Shown here: positions 16,909-26,256 of the stretch, piece after piece
Position numbering within the stretch: position 1 is the stretch's first letter
Layout of the letters: every line of letters begins with the position of its first letter
Notes under the pieces: generated by a model
What the model saw: the letters and a program-made list of their open reading frames with translations, nothing else
Database searches by the model: none
Told to the model about the DNA's origin: nothing
Made by a program: the position numbers and the translations under genes
Assembly: GCA_016704435.1 (NCBI GenBank)
Contig: JADJAB010000007.1
Span: forward strand, 62,001 to 126,000
Reading direction: 5' to 3'
Origin: Rhodobacter sp.
Lineage (GTDB): Bacteria; Pseudomonadota; Alphaproteobacteria; Rhodobacterales; Rhodobacteraceae
Length of the DNA: 64,000 nt

Positions 16909-17907
16909 ATGCTCAGCAATTCCACCATTCTCGTCACCGGCGGCACCGGCTCTTTCGGGCATGCCTTCGTGCGCATGACGCTGGAGCGTGACAACCCGAA
17001 AAAGATCATCATCCTCAGCCGCGACGAGATGAAGCAGTGGGAGATGGCCAAGATCCACGGTGCCGACCCGCGCGTGCGGTTCTTCATCGGCGACGTTCGC
17101 GACCGCGAGCGGCTTTATCGCGCCTTTCGCGGCGTGGATTACGTGATCCATGCGGCGGCGACCAAGATCGTGCCGACGGCGGAATACAACCCCTTCGAAT
17201 GCGTCAAGACCAACGTCATGGGCGCGATGAACGTGATCGACGCCGCCGTCGATTGCGGGGTGAAACGGGTGGTGGCGCTGTCGACCGACAAGGCCTCGGC
17301 GCCGGTGAACCTTTATGGCGCGACCAAGCTGGCCTCGGACAAGCTGTTCGTCGCCTCCAATTCCTACGGCGGCGAACACGGCACCCGCTTTGCCGTCGTG
17401 CGCTACGGCAATGTCATGGGGTCGCGCGGGTCGGTGATCCCGTTCTTCCTGTCGATCCGCGACAAGGGCGTGCTGCCGATCACCGACCCGCGCATGACCC
17501 GCTTCATGATCAGCCTGGAACAGGGGGTCGAGTTGGTCTGGCACGCGCTGGAAGACATGGAAGGCGGCGAGATCTACGTCAAGAAGATCCCCTCGATGAA
17601 AGTCCCCGACATCGCCCGCGTCGTCGCCCCCGAGGCGCGGCAAGAGGTGATCGGCATCCGCCCCGGCGAAAAGCTGCACGAACAGATGATCGGGTCCGAG
17701 GATTCGGCGCATACCTATGAATATCCTGAACATTTCAAGATTCTGCCGGCGATCCACAACTGGTCGGCCAGTCCGGGCCGGATCAAGGATGGCGTGAAGG
17801 TGGCCGAAGGCTTCACCTATGCCTCCGACAGCAACCCCGACTGGATGAGCGAAAGCCAGCTTCAGGCCTGGATCGAGGCCAACCGCGACAAGATCGGCGC
17901 GATCTGA
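16909..17907 (+). CDS. pseB: UDP-GlcNAc 4,6-dehydratase (inverting) PseB
   Basis: First step of pseudaminic acid synthesis: UDP-GlcNAc to the 4-keto-6-deoxy-L-arabino sugar. The 332-residue SDR protein has the NAD(P) site 'TGGTGSFG' (10-17) and the active-site set D127-K128 ('STDKAS') with Y136/K140 ('LYGATK'). Length is almost identical to Helicobacter PseB. The ATG at 16909 is chosen since it gives the family N-terminus; an ATG at 16870 would add 13 non-conserved residues. pseC starts 2 bases after the stop. Confidence 0.95.
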   Translation: MLSNSTILVTGGTGSFGHAFVRMTLERDNPKKIIILSRDEMKQWEMAKIHGADPRVRFFIGDVRDRERLYRAFRGVDYVIHAAATKIVPTAEYNPFECVKTNVMGAMNVIDAAVDCGVKRVVALSTDKASAPVNLYGATKLASDKLFVASNSYGGEHGTRFAVVRYGNVMGSRGSVIPFFLSIRDKGVLPITDPRMTRFMISLEQGVELVWHALEDMEGGEIYVKKIPSMKVPDIARVVAPEARQEVIGIRPGEKLHEQMIGSEDSAHTYEYPEHFKILPAIHNWSASPGRIKDGVKVAEGFTYASDSNPDWMSESQLQAWIEANRDKIGAI

Positions 17908-17908
17908 G

Positions 17909-19063
17909 ATGATCCCCTATGGCCGCCAGGACATCTCGGACGAAGACATCGCCGCCGTCGTTGCGGTGCTGCGGTCGGACTACCTGACGCAGGGCCCGCT
18001 GGTGCCGCGCTTCGAGGCGGCGGTGGCTGCACGGGTCGGGGCGGCGCATGCGGTGGCGGCGAACTCGGCCACCTCGGCGCTGCACATGGCCTGCATGGCG
18101 TTGGGCCTAGGCCCCGGAGACTGGCTCTGGACGGTGCCGACAACCTTTGTCGCCTCGGCCAACTGCGGGTTGTACTGCGGTGCCGAGGTCGATTTCGTCG
18201 ATATAGACCCGGTAACTTATACGATGTGCCCCAAGGCTTTGGCGGCGAAACTTCAAGTAGCGCGTGAAGCAGGGCGGCTGCCGAAGGTGATCGTCCCGGT
18301 CCATCTTTGCGGCCAGTCCGCCGACATGGAGGCGATCGGCCACCTTGCCCGCACCTACGGCGTCAAGGTGGTCGAGGATGCCAGCCATTCCATCGGCGCC
18401 GATCATCAGGGCCGCCCGGTCGGCGATTGCCGCCACTCCGACATCTGCGTCTTCAGCTTTCACCCGGTCAAGATCATCACCACCGCCGAGGGCGGCCTGG
18501 CGACCACGCAAGACGCCGCCCTGGCCCGCAGGATGGAACTGGCGCGCAGCCACGGCATCACCCGCGAGCCGTCCGAGATGACCCATGCGCCGGACGGCCC
18601 GTGGTATTACCAGCAGGTCAGCCTGGGCTACAACTACCGCATGACCGAGATGCAGGCCGCCCTCGGCCTCAGCCAGATGGCGCGGCTCGACCAGTTCGTC
18701 GCCCGCCGCCGGGCCCTGGCCGCGCGCTATGGCGTGCTGCTGTCGAACCTGCCCGTCACCCGGCCCGCGCCGGCCGCTGATGTGGCCTCGGCCTGGCATC
18801 TCTATGTGATCCGCGTTGCCGCCGACCGCCATCTTGCGGTCTTCAACGCGCTGCGGGCGGCCGGTATCGGGGTGAACCTGCATTACATCCCCGTCCATAC
18901 CCAGCCCTTCTGGCAGGCGCGTGGCTTTGCCGCCGGCCAGTTCCCGAATGCCGAGGCCTATTACGCCGAAGCGATCTCGATCCCGCTGTATGCCGGGCTG
19001 GGCGACGCCGATCAGGACCGCGTGGTCGAGGCGCTGGCCGAGGCCCTGGAGGCGGCGGGATGA
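17909..19063 (+). CDS. pseC: UDP-4-amino-4,6-dideoxy-L-AltNAc transaminase PseC
   Basis: PLP-dependent DegT/DnrJ/EryC1 sugar aminotransferase that uses the PseB product, the second step of pseudaminic acid synthesis. 384 residues; the PLP lysine is K188 in 'FSFHPVKIITTAEGG', with 'VEDASHSIGA' (165-174) carrying the cofactor-ring contacts. Its stop overlaps the ATG of pseF by 4 bases. Both sequence and order fit PseC. Confidence 0.95.
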   Translation: MIPYGRQDISDEDIAAVVAVLRSDYLTQGPLVPRFEAAVAARVGAAHAVAANSATSALHMACMALGLGPGDWLWTVPTTFVASANCGLYCGAEVDFVDIDPVTYTMCPKALAAKLQVAREAGRLPKVIVPVHLCGQSADMEAIGHLARTYGVKVVEDASHSIGADHQGRPVGDCRHSDICVFSFHPVKIITTAEGGLATTQDAALARRMELARSHGITREPSEMTHAPDGPWYYQQVSLGYNYRMTEMQAALGLSQMARLDQFVARRRALAARYGVLLSNLPVTRPAPAADVASAWHLYVIRVAADRHLAVFNALRAAGIGVNLHYIPVHTQPFWQARGFAAGQFPNAEAYYAEAISIPLYAGLGDADQDRVVEALAEALEAAG

Positions 19064-19738
19064 GCCTTTGCGTCATCCCGGCGCGCGGCGGATCGAAGCG
19101 GATTCCGCGCAAGAACATCCGCCCCTTCCACGGCCGCCCGATCATCGGCTGGTCGATCGAGGTGGCGCGCGACTCCGGGCTGTTCGGCCGGATCGTCGTC
19201 TCCACCGATGATCCCGAAATTGCCGAGATCGCCAGTGCAGCGGGGGGCCGAGGTGCCCTTCGTGCGGCCCGCCGATCTGGCCACCGACCAGGCCGCGACG
19301 GTGCCGGTGATCGCCCAGGCTGTGGCAGCGCTGGCTGTCGCGCCCGATACCCCGGTCTGCTGCCTTTACGCCACCGCTCCCTTCCTGCGGGCCGATGATC
19401 TGGCGGAAGGCCTGCGGCTTTTGCAGGCCGGAGCCAGCTATGCCATGGCGGTCACCCGCTTTGACTATCCGATCCAGCGCGCCCTGCGGCGTGGCGCGGA
19501 TGGCGCGGTCGCGATGATGGATCCGGCCCTGATGCAGGTCCGCAGCCAGGATCTGGAGCCGGCCTGGCACGATGCCGGGCAGTTCTACTGGGCCCGAGCC
19601 GCGACATGGGCCGCCGAGGTGCCGGTGTTCGGCCCCGGCGCGCATGGGGTGGCGCTGCCGTCGCACCGCGTGGTCGATATCGACACCGAAGACGACTGGA
19701 CCCGCGCCGAGGCACTGTTCACGGTCCTGAACCGATGA
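19060..19738 (+). pseudogene. pseF: Pseudaminic acid cytidylyltransferase PseF, single frameshift
   Basis: PseF charges pseudaminic acid with CMP. The frame starts with the CMP-sialate synthetase motif 'VIPARGGSKRIPRKN' and continues to 'DDPEIAEIASAAG'; the rest ('AEVPFVRPADLATDQAATVP' to 'VVDIDTEDDWTRAEALF') is in the next frame. One extra G in the run of six at 19242-19247 explains it: with five, the protein reads AAGAEVPFVRP as in the family. Otherwise full length (about 225 residues) and overlapping pseC and pseG (ATGA), which argues the gene is meant to work. Sequencing error or recent mutation both fit. Confidence 0.85.
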
Positions 19739-21247
19739 GGCTGGTGCTGCGCGCCGATGCCTCGGTCACCATCGGCACCGGCCATGTCATGCGCTGCCTG
19801 ACGCTGGCGCGGGCCCTGCGCGACCTGGGCCACGACTGCGCCTTCGTCTGCCGCGATCTGCCCGGTCATCTGGGCGCCCGCATCGGTGCCGAGGGTTTTG
19901 CGTTGACCCTTCTGCCCGCCCCCGCGCCGGGCTTTCAACCCGCCGCCGATGATCCTGCCCATGCCATCTGGGCCGGGGTGCAATGGGCGTTGGACGCCGC
20001 CCAGACGCTTGCCGCAGCCGGGCAGGCCGACTGGCTGGTGGTCGATCACTATGCCTTCGATGCCCGCTGGCAGGATGCCGCCCGGCCGCCCCTCGCGCGG
20101 CTGATGGTGATCGACGATCTGGCCGACCGCCACCATGCCGCCGACCTCTTGCTGGACCAGAACCTTGGCCGCAGGTCGGCCGATTACGACGCGCTGATGC
20201 CCGCGGGGGCCGAGCGGCTGATCGGACCGCGCCATGCCCTCCTGCGCCCCGAGTTCGCCGCCCTGCGCGCTACCACGCTTGCGACCCGAGTTGCGGCCGG
20301 GCACCCATTGCGGCGGGTTCTGGTCAGCATGGGCGGGGTGGACCAACCCAATGCCACCGGCGCCGCGCTGGCCGCGCTGGCCGCACTCCCCGGCCTTGAA
20401 GCTGTCGTCGTCATGGGCGCCGCCGCCCCTGCGCTGGAAGCCGTCCGCGCCCAGGCCGCCGCCCTGCCTTTCCCGGTCGATCTGCACGTCGATGTGCCCG
20501 ACATGGCGGCGCTGATGGCCGGGGCCGATCTGGCCATAGGTGCTGCAGGCGGCACCGCCTGGGAGCGGTGCGCCCTTGGCCTGCCGACGCTGCTGGCCGT
20601 GCTGGCCGACAACCAGACCGCCGCCGCCGCAGCCCTTGCCGCAAGCGGCGCCGCGCTGGACCTCGGCCGTGCCGATGCCCCGGCTTTGCCGATGCCCCTG
20701 CGCGCTGGCCGAGGTGCAGCGCCCCGGCACCCTGCAAGCCATGTCCGAAGCCGCCGCCGCGGTGACCGACGGCAAAGGCGCGGCACGGGTGGCAGCAGCG
20801 ATCACGCAACCGCTGCGCCTGCGCCCGGCGACGATGGCCGAGGCCGAAGCGATCTGGCACTGGCGCCGCGCCGTGCCGGAAAGCCGGTTCCGTTCTGGCC
20901 CCACGCCGCCCCTGGCCGATCACCTGAACTGGTTCGCAACCGCGCTGGCCGACCCGGGCCGCCACCTTCTTGTTGCCGGTGATCCCCCGTTCGCCCATCT
21001 GCGGCTGGACGAGGCCGGCGACGGCAGGGCCGCCGTCTCGATCCTGCTGGCACCCGAAGCGCAAGGCCGCGGCCTTGGCCGCCGCCTGCTTGCCCTTCTG
21101 GCCGATGCCGCCCGCGCGCAGGGGCTGCACGGCCTTCTCGCCCAGGTCCACCGCGAAAACGCCGCCTCGCTGGCGCTGTTCCGCGCCGCCGGCTACCGGC
21201 CCGCCGGCACCGAGGACGGGTTTGCGAGCTTCCGCCTCAGCCTGTGA
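19735..21247 (+). pseudogene. pseG: PseG-PseH fusion (hydrolase plus N-acetyltransferase), single frameshift
   Basis: The N-terminal about 310 residues are PseG, which removes UDP from UDP-2,4-diacetamido-altrose: 'RADASVTIGTGHVMRCLTLA' and 'LVSMGGVDQPNATGAAL', ending with 'GAAGGTAWERCALGLP'. The frame then shifts by one base between about 20678 and 20700 (C-runs at 20678-20681 and 20695-20698), after which the sequence reads 'ALAEVQRPGTLQAM' and enters a GNAT domain ('EAQGRGLGRRLLALL', 'NAASLALFRAAGYRPAG') that fits PseH, the 4-N-acetyltransferase. No stop or start separates the two parts once the frame is joined, so it looks like a natural two-domain protein. Confidence 0.78.
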
Positions 21248-21300
21248 TCCCTTGCAATGCCCGGCGCCCCGCGCCATCTGGTCGGGGACAGGAGACCGCC

Positions 21301-22357
21301 ATGACCACGCCGCCCGAAATTTCCATCGCCGGACGCCGGATCGGCCCCGCCCATCCGCCCTATGTGATTGCCGAACTGTCGGCCAACCACAACGGCAGCC
21401 TCGACGCGGCCCTTCGCATCATCTCTGCTGCCGCCGCCGCCGGGGCCGATGCGGTCAAGATCCAGACCTATACCGCCGACACCATCACGCTGAACTCCTC
21501 CCGCCCCGAGTTCCAGATCACCGAGGGCAAGTGGGCCGGGCAAAGCCTGTATCAGCTCTACCAAAGCGCCTTCACCCCCTGGGACTGGCACGCCGCCCTG
21601 TTCGACCATGCCCGCAAATGCGGCGTGACGATGTTTTCCTCGCCCTTCGACGCCACGGCGGTCGATCTGCTCGAAGACCTCAACGCCCCCGCCTACAAGA
21701 TCGCCAGCTTCGAGGCGGTGGACTACAACCCTGATCCGCTATGCCGCATCGACCGGCAAGCCGATGATCATCTCGACCGGCATGGCCGATGCCGAGGAAA
21801 TCGCCGAAGCCATCGCCGCCGCCCGCGACGGTGGCTGCCGCGACCTGGCAATCCTGCATTGCGTCTCCGGCTACCCCGCGCCGCCCGGCGACTACGCGTT
21901 GCGCACCATCCCCGACATGATCGCCCGCTTCGGCCTGGTCACCGGCCTGTCGGATCACACGCTGGACAACGTCGCCGCCATCGCCGCCGTCGCCCTTGGC
22001 GCCAGGGTGATCGAGAAACACGTGACCGAGAACCGCGACGGCGGCGGCCCGGATGACAGCTTCTCGCTGCAACCGGCTGAATTCGCCCAGCTTTGCAGCG
22101 CAGCCCGCACGGCTTGGGAGGCGTTGGGCGCGGTCGACTACGGCCGGAAGTCCAGCGAACGCGGCAACGCGGTGTTCCGCCGCTCGCTTTACTTCGTCGC
22201 GGACCTGAAGGCGGGCGACATCGTCACCGCCGATGCCATCCGCTCGATCCGGCCAGGTTTTGGCGCCGCACCGAAGCATTGGGATGCCATCGTCGGGCGG
22301 CGCGTCATCCGCGACGTGCAGGCCGAAACCCCGGTGTCGCTGGACGATATCGGCTGA
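21301..22357 (+). pseudogene. pseI: Pseudaminic acid synthase PseI, single frameshift
   Basis: PseI condenses the 2,4-diacetamido sugar with phosphoenolpyruvate. The ATG at 21301 follows an AGGAG site. The first half has the NeuB-family marks 'PYVIAELSANHNGSLDAAL' and 'DAVKIQTYTADTIT'; the second half, in another frame, has 'PMIISTGMADAEEI', 'GLSDHTLDN' and a C-terminal SAF-type domain ('YFVADLKAGDIVTADAI'). One extra C at 21729-21731 explains the break: removing it gives DYNLIRYAAS. Length is then about 351 residues, normal for PseI. Confidence 0.85.
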
Positions 22358-22454
22358 CCGCCCGCCGCGCTTGATTTGGCCCGGCGCTTGCCTTGACAGC
22401 GGCGGGGGCCGTCGCTATCCCGGCCTTGCCTTCGAACCGGGCAGGGGCCCCGCC

Positions 22455-23555
22455 ATGCCAGCGCCGCGACGCAAGAGCCTGACCTGCTTCATCTCGCATG
22501 CGCCGCATTTCGAATCCTGCATGCCCGTGCTGCTGGCGCTGCATCGCCGGGGCAGGGTGGATGTGGCCCCCGTCATCAGCGCCCGGATGAAGCACACCGA
22601 CCCCGGCATCGTCCAGGCGCTGCGCGACAGCGGCATCCCGCACCGCTTCGTGACACGCGCGCGGATCGAGCTGTTCTCCTGGCTGGACCTGCGCCGCGCC
22701 GATGCGGTGCTCAGCTATGGCGACCCGCTGGCCTGGCGCAAGGCGCTGCGGCTGCGCGACGGCTTCCTGATCCGCTCGGGCAAGCCCTCGGTCTTCATCC
22801 AGCACGGGCTTTTGCAAGAGGGGATCAACCTTGACGACCCCAAGCTGGGCGACCGCTGGTATGCCAGCCTCTTGCTGTGGTGGGACCGGCTTGACCCCGC
22901 GGTGTCGTCGTTCCTGTCGCAAGAGGTCCGCGCCCGGGTGCGCAGGGTGGGCTTCATCAAGCGCAACTGCCTGGGCCTGCGGCCGGTGCCCGGCGCTGTG
23001 GCGCAACGGCTTGCCGGCTATCGCCAGCGCCTGCTGGTCGCCACATCGGTGCCCGGACAGACCCACCGCTTCTCGCTGGAAACGCTGGACCGGACCTATG
23101 CGATGTTCGCCGATTTCGCCCGGGCGAACCCGGATGTGCTGCTGATCATGCGCCCGCATCGCGGCAAGCAGGACGACCTCGGCCGCCGGCTGGACGAAAC
23201 CCTGGCGGCGGCGCATGACAATGTCATCGTGATGGACCGCTACAAGGGCGATTTCGCCTATTGGAACATCCACGACAGCCTGCAGATGTGCGATGGCGTG
23301 GTGGCGCATGCCTCCTCGGCGGTGCTGGACGCGCTCTATGCCGACAAGCCGACCGCGATGCTTTACAACGACTGGCCGGTCTTTGACGGGCTGACGGATA
23401 TCCGCACATTGGACGCGCTGTCGGGCTTTTCGGCGGGCCTTGCGGGCATCGACCCGCGCGCGAACCCGGTGCGCCAGCGGTTCGGAGAGCTGGACGCGAA
23501 CCTCGACACGGCGGCCGCGCTGATCGAGGATCTGCTTTTGCGGCCGGGTCACTAG
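22455..23555 (+). CDS. Putative glycan/teichoate-type transferase (GT-B-like)
   Basis: A 366-residue cytosolic protein with weak likeness to CDP-glycerol glycerophosphotransferases and other GT-B polysaccharide transferases. Suggestive segments are 'SGKPSVFIQHGLLQEGINL' (about 112-130), 'LLIMRPHRGKQDDLGRRL', 'YWNIHDSLQMCDGVVAHASS' and 'ADKPTAMLYNDWPVFDG', the last two like the nucleotide-donor pocket. It sits between pseI and the NeuC-like gene and may transfer a nonulosonate or assemble its carrier. The exact activity is unknown. Confidence 0.65.
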   Translation: MPAPRRKSLTCFISHAPHFESCMPVLLALHRRGRVDVAPVISARMKHTDPGIVQALRDSGIPHRFVTRARIELFSWLDLRRADAVLSYGDPLAWRKALRLRDGFLIRSGKPSVFIQHGLLQEGINLDDPKLGDRWYASLLLWWDRLDPAVSSFLSQEVRARVRRVGFIKRNCLGLRPVPGAVAQRLAGYRQRLLVATSVPGQTHRFSLETLDRTYAMFADFARANPDVLLIMRPHRGKQDDLGRRLDETLAAAHDNVIVMDRYKGDFAYWNIHDSLQMCDGVVAHASSAVLDALYADKPTAMLYNDWPVFDGLTDIRTLDALSGFSAGLAGIDPRANPVRQRFGELDANLDTAAALIEDLLLRPGH

Positions 23556-23603
23556 AGCCAAGGTCTTGCCGCCGCCCCGGTCGCATGCGACACAGTCGGA
23601 CCC

Positions 23604-24788
23604 ATGACGAAAGCCGCTGCAGACACGACGTCGCCCAGACCCCAAGGCGCCCGCCCGGAACCGGAGGGCGCCGCAAAGCGGCTGCTGTTCATCACCGGCA
23701 CGCGGGCCGACTATGGCAAGCTGGAGCCGCTGGCCGCCGCCGCGCGCGATGCCGGCTTCGAGATCACCTTTTTCGTCACCGGCATGCACCTGATGCGCCG
23801 CTACGGCAACACCGCGCACGAGGTGCACAAGTTCCAGGGCGCGACCATCCACGAATTCATCAACCAGGCCGACGGCGACCCGCATGACCTGATCCTGGCC
23901 AAGACGATCATGGGCTTTTCCGACTGGATCAAGGAATTCCCCCCCGACCTTGTCGTCGTCCACGGCGACCGGGTCGAAGCCATCGCCACCGCCCTTGTCT
24001 GCGCTACCAACTACATCCCCTGCGCCCATATCGAAGGCGGAGAGGTTTCCGGCACCATCGACGAGCTCTACCGCCATTGCGTGTCCAAGCTCTGCCGCTA
24101 CCACTTCGTCAGCTCGGAAAAGGCCCGCCTGCGCGTCCTCAAGCTGGGCGAGGCCGAGGCCGATGTCTTTCCCATCGGCTCGCCCGAACTGGACATCCAC
24201 AAGGCGCCCTCGGGGGTGACGCTGCAGGCGGTAAAGGACTATTACGACATTCCCTATGCCGATTTCGGCATCGTCGTCTTCCACCCGGTCACCAGCGAAC
24301 GCGACACCATCGGCCGGCAGGCTGGCGCACTATTTCGCGAATTGCAGGACTCGGGCCGCAATTTCGTGGTGATCTCGCCCAACAACGACCCCGGCTCCGA
24401 CCAGATCTTCAAGGTGATCGAGGGCCTGCCCGCGGGCCGCTTCCGGCACATCCCCTCGCTGCGCTTTGCCTATTTCTCGGAACTGATGCGCCATGCCTCG
24501 GCCGTGATCGGCAACAGCTCGATGGGGGTGCGCGAGGCGCCGTTCCTCGGCATTCCCAGCCTGAACATCGGCACCCGCCAGATGAACCGGGCCGAGGCGC
24601 CTTCGGTGGTGCATTGCCAGGGCACCGACTGCGACGGCATCCGCGCCTTCCTGCGCGACCACTGGGGCCGCCGCCAGCCGCCAGACCAGTCCTTCGGTTC
24701 CGGCAACGCCGCCCGTCGCTTCGTGGAGATCCTGCAACAGCCCGCCTTCTGGGTGCGCCCGCTGCAAAAGGAATTCCATGACAACTGA
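23604..24788 (+). CDS. neuC: UDP-GlcNAc 2-epimerase (hydrolysing), NeuC/LegG family
   Basis: Hydrolysing 2-epimerase that releases UDP and gives ManNAc or its 2,4-diacetamido analogue, feeding sialic or legionaminic acid synthesis. 394 residues with 'LLFITGTRADYGKLEPLAA', 'HGDRVEAIATALV', 'AHIEGGEVSGTIDE' and 'IGNSSMGVREAPFLGIPSLN', all characteristic of the NeuC/WecB fold. The first about 25 residues are Pro/Ala-rich and may not be translated. It is a second, non-pseudaminate branch beside the pse genes. Sequence alone does not separate NeuC from LegG. Confidence 0.9.
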   Translation: MTKAAADTTSPRPQGARPEPEGAAKRLLFITGTRADYGKLEPLAAAARDAGFEITFFVTGMHLMRRYGNTAHEVHKFQGATIHEFINQADGDPHDLILAKTIMGFSDWIKEFPPDLVVVHGDRVEAIATALVCATNYIPCAHIEGGEVSGTIDELYRHCVSKLCRYHFVSSEKARLRVLKLGEAEADVFPIGSPELDIHKAPSGVTLQAVKDYYDIPYADFGIVVFHPVTSERDTIGRQAGALFRELQDSGRNFVVISPNNDPGSDQIFKVIEGLPAGRFRHIPSLRFAYFSELMRHASAVIGNSSMGVREAPFLGIPSLNIGTRQMNRAEAPSVVHCQGTDCDGIRAFLRDHWGRRQPPDQSFGSGNAARRFVEILQQPAFWVRPLQKEFHDN

Positions 24789-24824
24789 CACCCCCCACCG
24801 CGGCCCGGCCGCCAAAGGTGCCGG

Positions 24825-25597
24825 ATGCGCCTGATCGCCCGGCTGGACGTCAAGAACGACCACGTCATCAAGGGCGTGCATCTCGAAGGGCTGCGCAAGG
24901 TCGGCGATCCGGTCGAACTGGCGCTGGCCTATTACCAGGCCGGCATTCACGAGATCGTCTTCATGGACGCGGTCGCCAGCCTCTACGAACGCAACAACCT
25001 GTTCTCCGTGATCTCCGAGGCGACACGGCAGGTCTTTGTCCCCATCGCGCTGGGTGGCGGGCTGCGAAGCCTTGACGATGTGTCGCGCGCACTGGACGCA
25101 GGCGCCGACAAGGTGGTGATCAACACCGGTGCGGTGCGCAACATCCGGCTGGTGACCGACATCGCCAACCGCTACGGCGCGCAATGCGTGGTCGGCTCGA
25201 TCGAGGCGCAGCGGGCCGGGGAACAGCGGGCGGGGCGCGCAGCGGGGCCTCCTGGTCGGTCTTCATCAACAACGGCCGCGAGCCCACCGATCTTGATGCC
25301 GTCAGCTGGGCCCGGCAGTTGCAAGAGGCCGGTTGCGGCGAAATCCTGGTCACCTCGATCGACATGGAGGGCACCCGGCGCGGCTTTGACATCGGCCTTG
25401 CGGTGGCCGTGCAGGCGGCGACGACGCGGCCGGTGATCGTCTCGGGCGGCTATGGCAGCCCGGCGCATTTCGACGCGCTGTTCCGCCGGGTGATCCCCAG
25501 CGGTGTTGCCGTGGCGGGCGCCCTGCACTACAAGACCAGCACCGTGCAGGACCTGAATGCCGCGATGGCCGCGGCGCTTTCCGGGATTGGGCAATGA
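24825..25597 (+). pseudogene. HisF-like amidotransferase cyclase subunit (WbuZ type), single frameshift
   Basis: A (beta/alpha)8 protein like HisF, but in a glycan setting where it partners the HisH-like protein to supply ammonia for sugar amidination. First part: 'RLIARLDVKNDHVIKGVHLE' and 'VFVPIALGGGLRSLDDV'; second part, another frame: 'WSVFINNGREPTDLDAVSWA', 'EILVTSIDMEGTRRGFD' and 'PVIVSGGYGSP'. One missing G in the run at 25218-25221 restores QRAGGTAGGARSGASWSVF. The linker after 'GSIEAQRAG' is Gly/Ala-rich. The stop overlaps the HisH-like start (ATGA). Confidence 0.8.
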
Positions 25598-26241
25598 CAG
25601 CACCGACAGTCGGCATCGTCGACTATGGCGTTGGGAATCTTCGAAGCGTTTCCAATGCGATAGAGCAGATCGGCGGGCTGCCGCGGGTCTCGTCCGACCC
25701 CGGCGCGCTGGCCTCCTGTGACCGGCTGATCCTGCCCGGCGTGGGCGCTTTCGGCCATGGCATCGGTGCGCTGCGCCAGCTCGGGCTGGACGCGCTGGTG
25801 CGGTCGGTTGCCGCCAGCGGCACGCCGGTCCTGGGCATCTGCCTCGGCATGCAGATGCTGGCCGAAACCAGCGATGAATTCGGCCGGCATCAGGGCCTTG
25901 GCCTGCTGCGCGGCGACGTGCGCAGCCTTGGCGGCGACACTGAAACCGCCACCGGCACCGACCTGCGGCTGCCCAATGTCGACTGGCTGCCGGTGACGCG
26001 ACGTGCCGGAGCCGGTGACCTGGCGGCGCGGCTGTTCGACGGGCTGCCCGCTGATGCGCGGTTCTACTTCATCCATTCCTACGCCGTGGCCGCCGACAGC
26101 CCCGACACCGCCGCCACGGCCGAAATCTCCGGCCGCACCTTCGCCGCCGTCATCGGCCGCGGCAATGTGGCGGGAACCCAGTTCCACCCGGAAAAAAGCG
26201 GCCCGTCGGGCCTGCAGCTGCTGCGCAATTTCATCCACTAG
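25594..26241 (+). CDS. HisH-like glutamine amidotransferase subunit (WbuY type)
   Basis: A 215-residue class I glutaminase that releases ammonia for its HisF-like partner. The catalytic Cys is C83 in 'VLGICLGMQMLAE', with the His-Glu pair in 'GTQFHPEKSG' near residue 197. 'GIVDYGVGNLRSV' is the typical HisH N-terminus. Its place between the HisF-like gene and an N-acetyl-sugar amidotransferase gene points to glycan modification and not histidine synthesis. No other his gene is nearby. Confidence 0.88.
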   Translation: MTAPTVGIVDYGVGNLRSVSNAIEQIGGLPRVSSDPGALASCDRLILPGVGAFGHGIGALRQLGLDALVRSVAASGTPVLGICLGMQMLAETSDEFGRHQGLGLLRGDVRSLGGDTETATGTDLRLPNVDWLPVTRRAGAGDLAARLFDGLPADARFYFIHSYAVAADSPDTAATAEISGRTFAAVIGRGNVAGTQFHPEKSGPSGLQLLRNFIH

Positions 26242-26256
26242 ACCAAGAGAGCCAAG

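Noticed and set aside
19242..19247. G-run in pseF as a phase-variation tract
   Set aside because: Six G residues is short for slipped-strand switching, and similar one-base changes occur in unrelated genes (btuD, exonuclease), so error or random mutation is the simpler reading.
22305..24284. Minus-strand open frame of about 660 codons across two glycan genes
   Set aside because: No recognisable protein; the plus-strand genes have clear family motifs over the same bases.
24825..26241. HisF-like and HisH-like genes as part of histidine synthesis
   Set aside because: No other his gene is near; they flank an N-acetyl-sugar amidotransferase in a glycan cluster, the usual setting of WbuY/WbuZ-type proteins.
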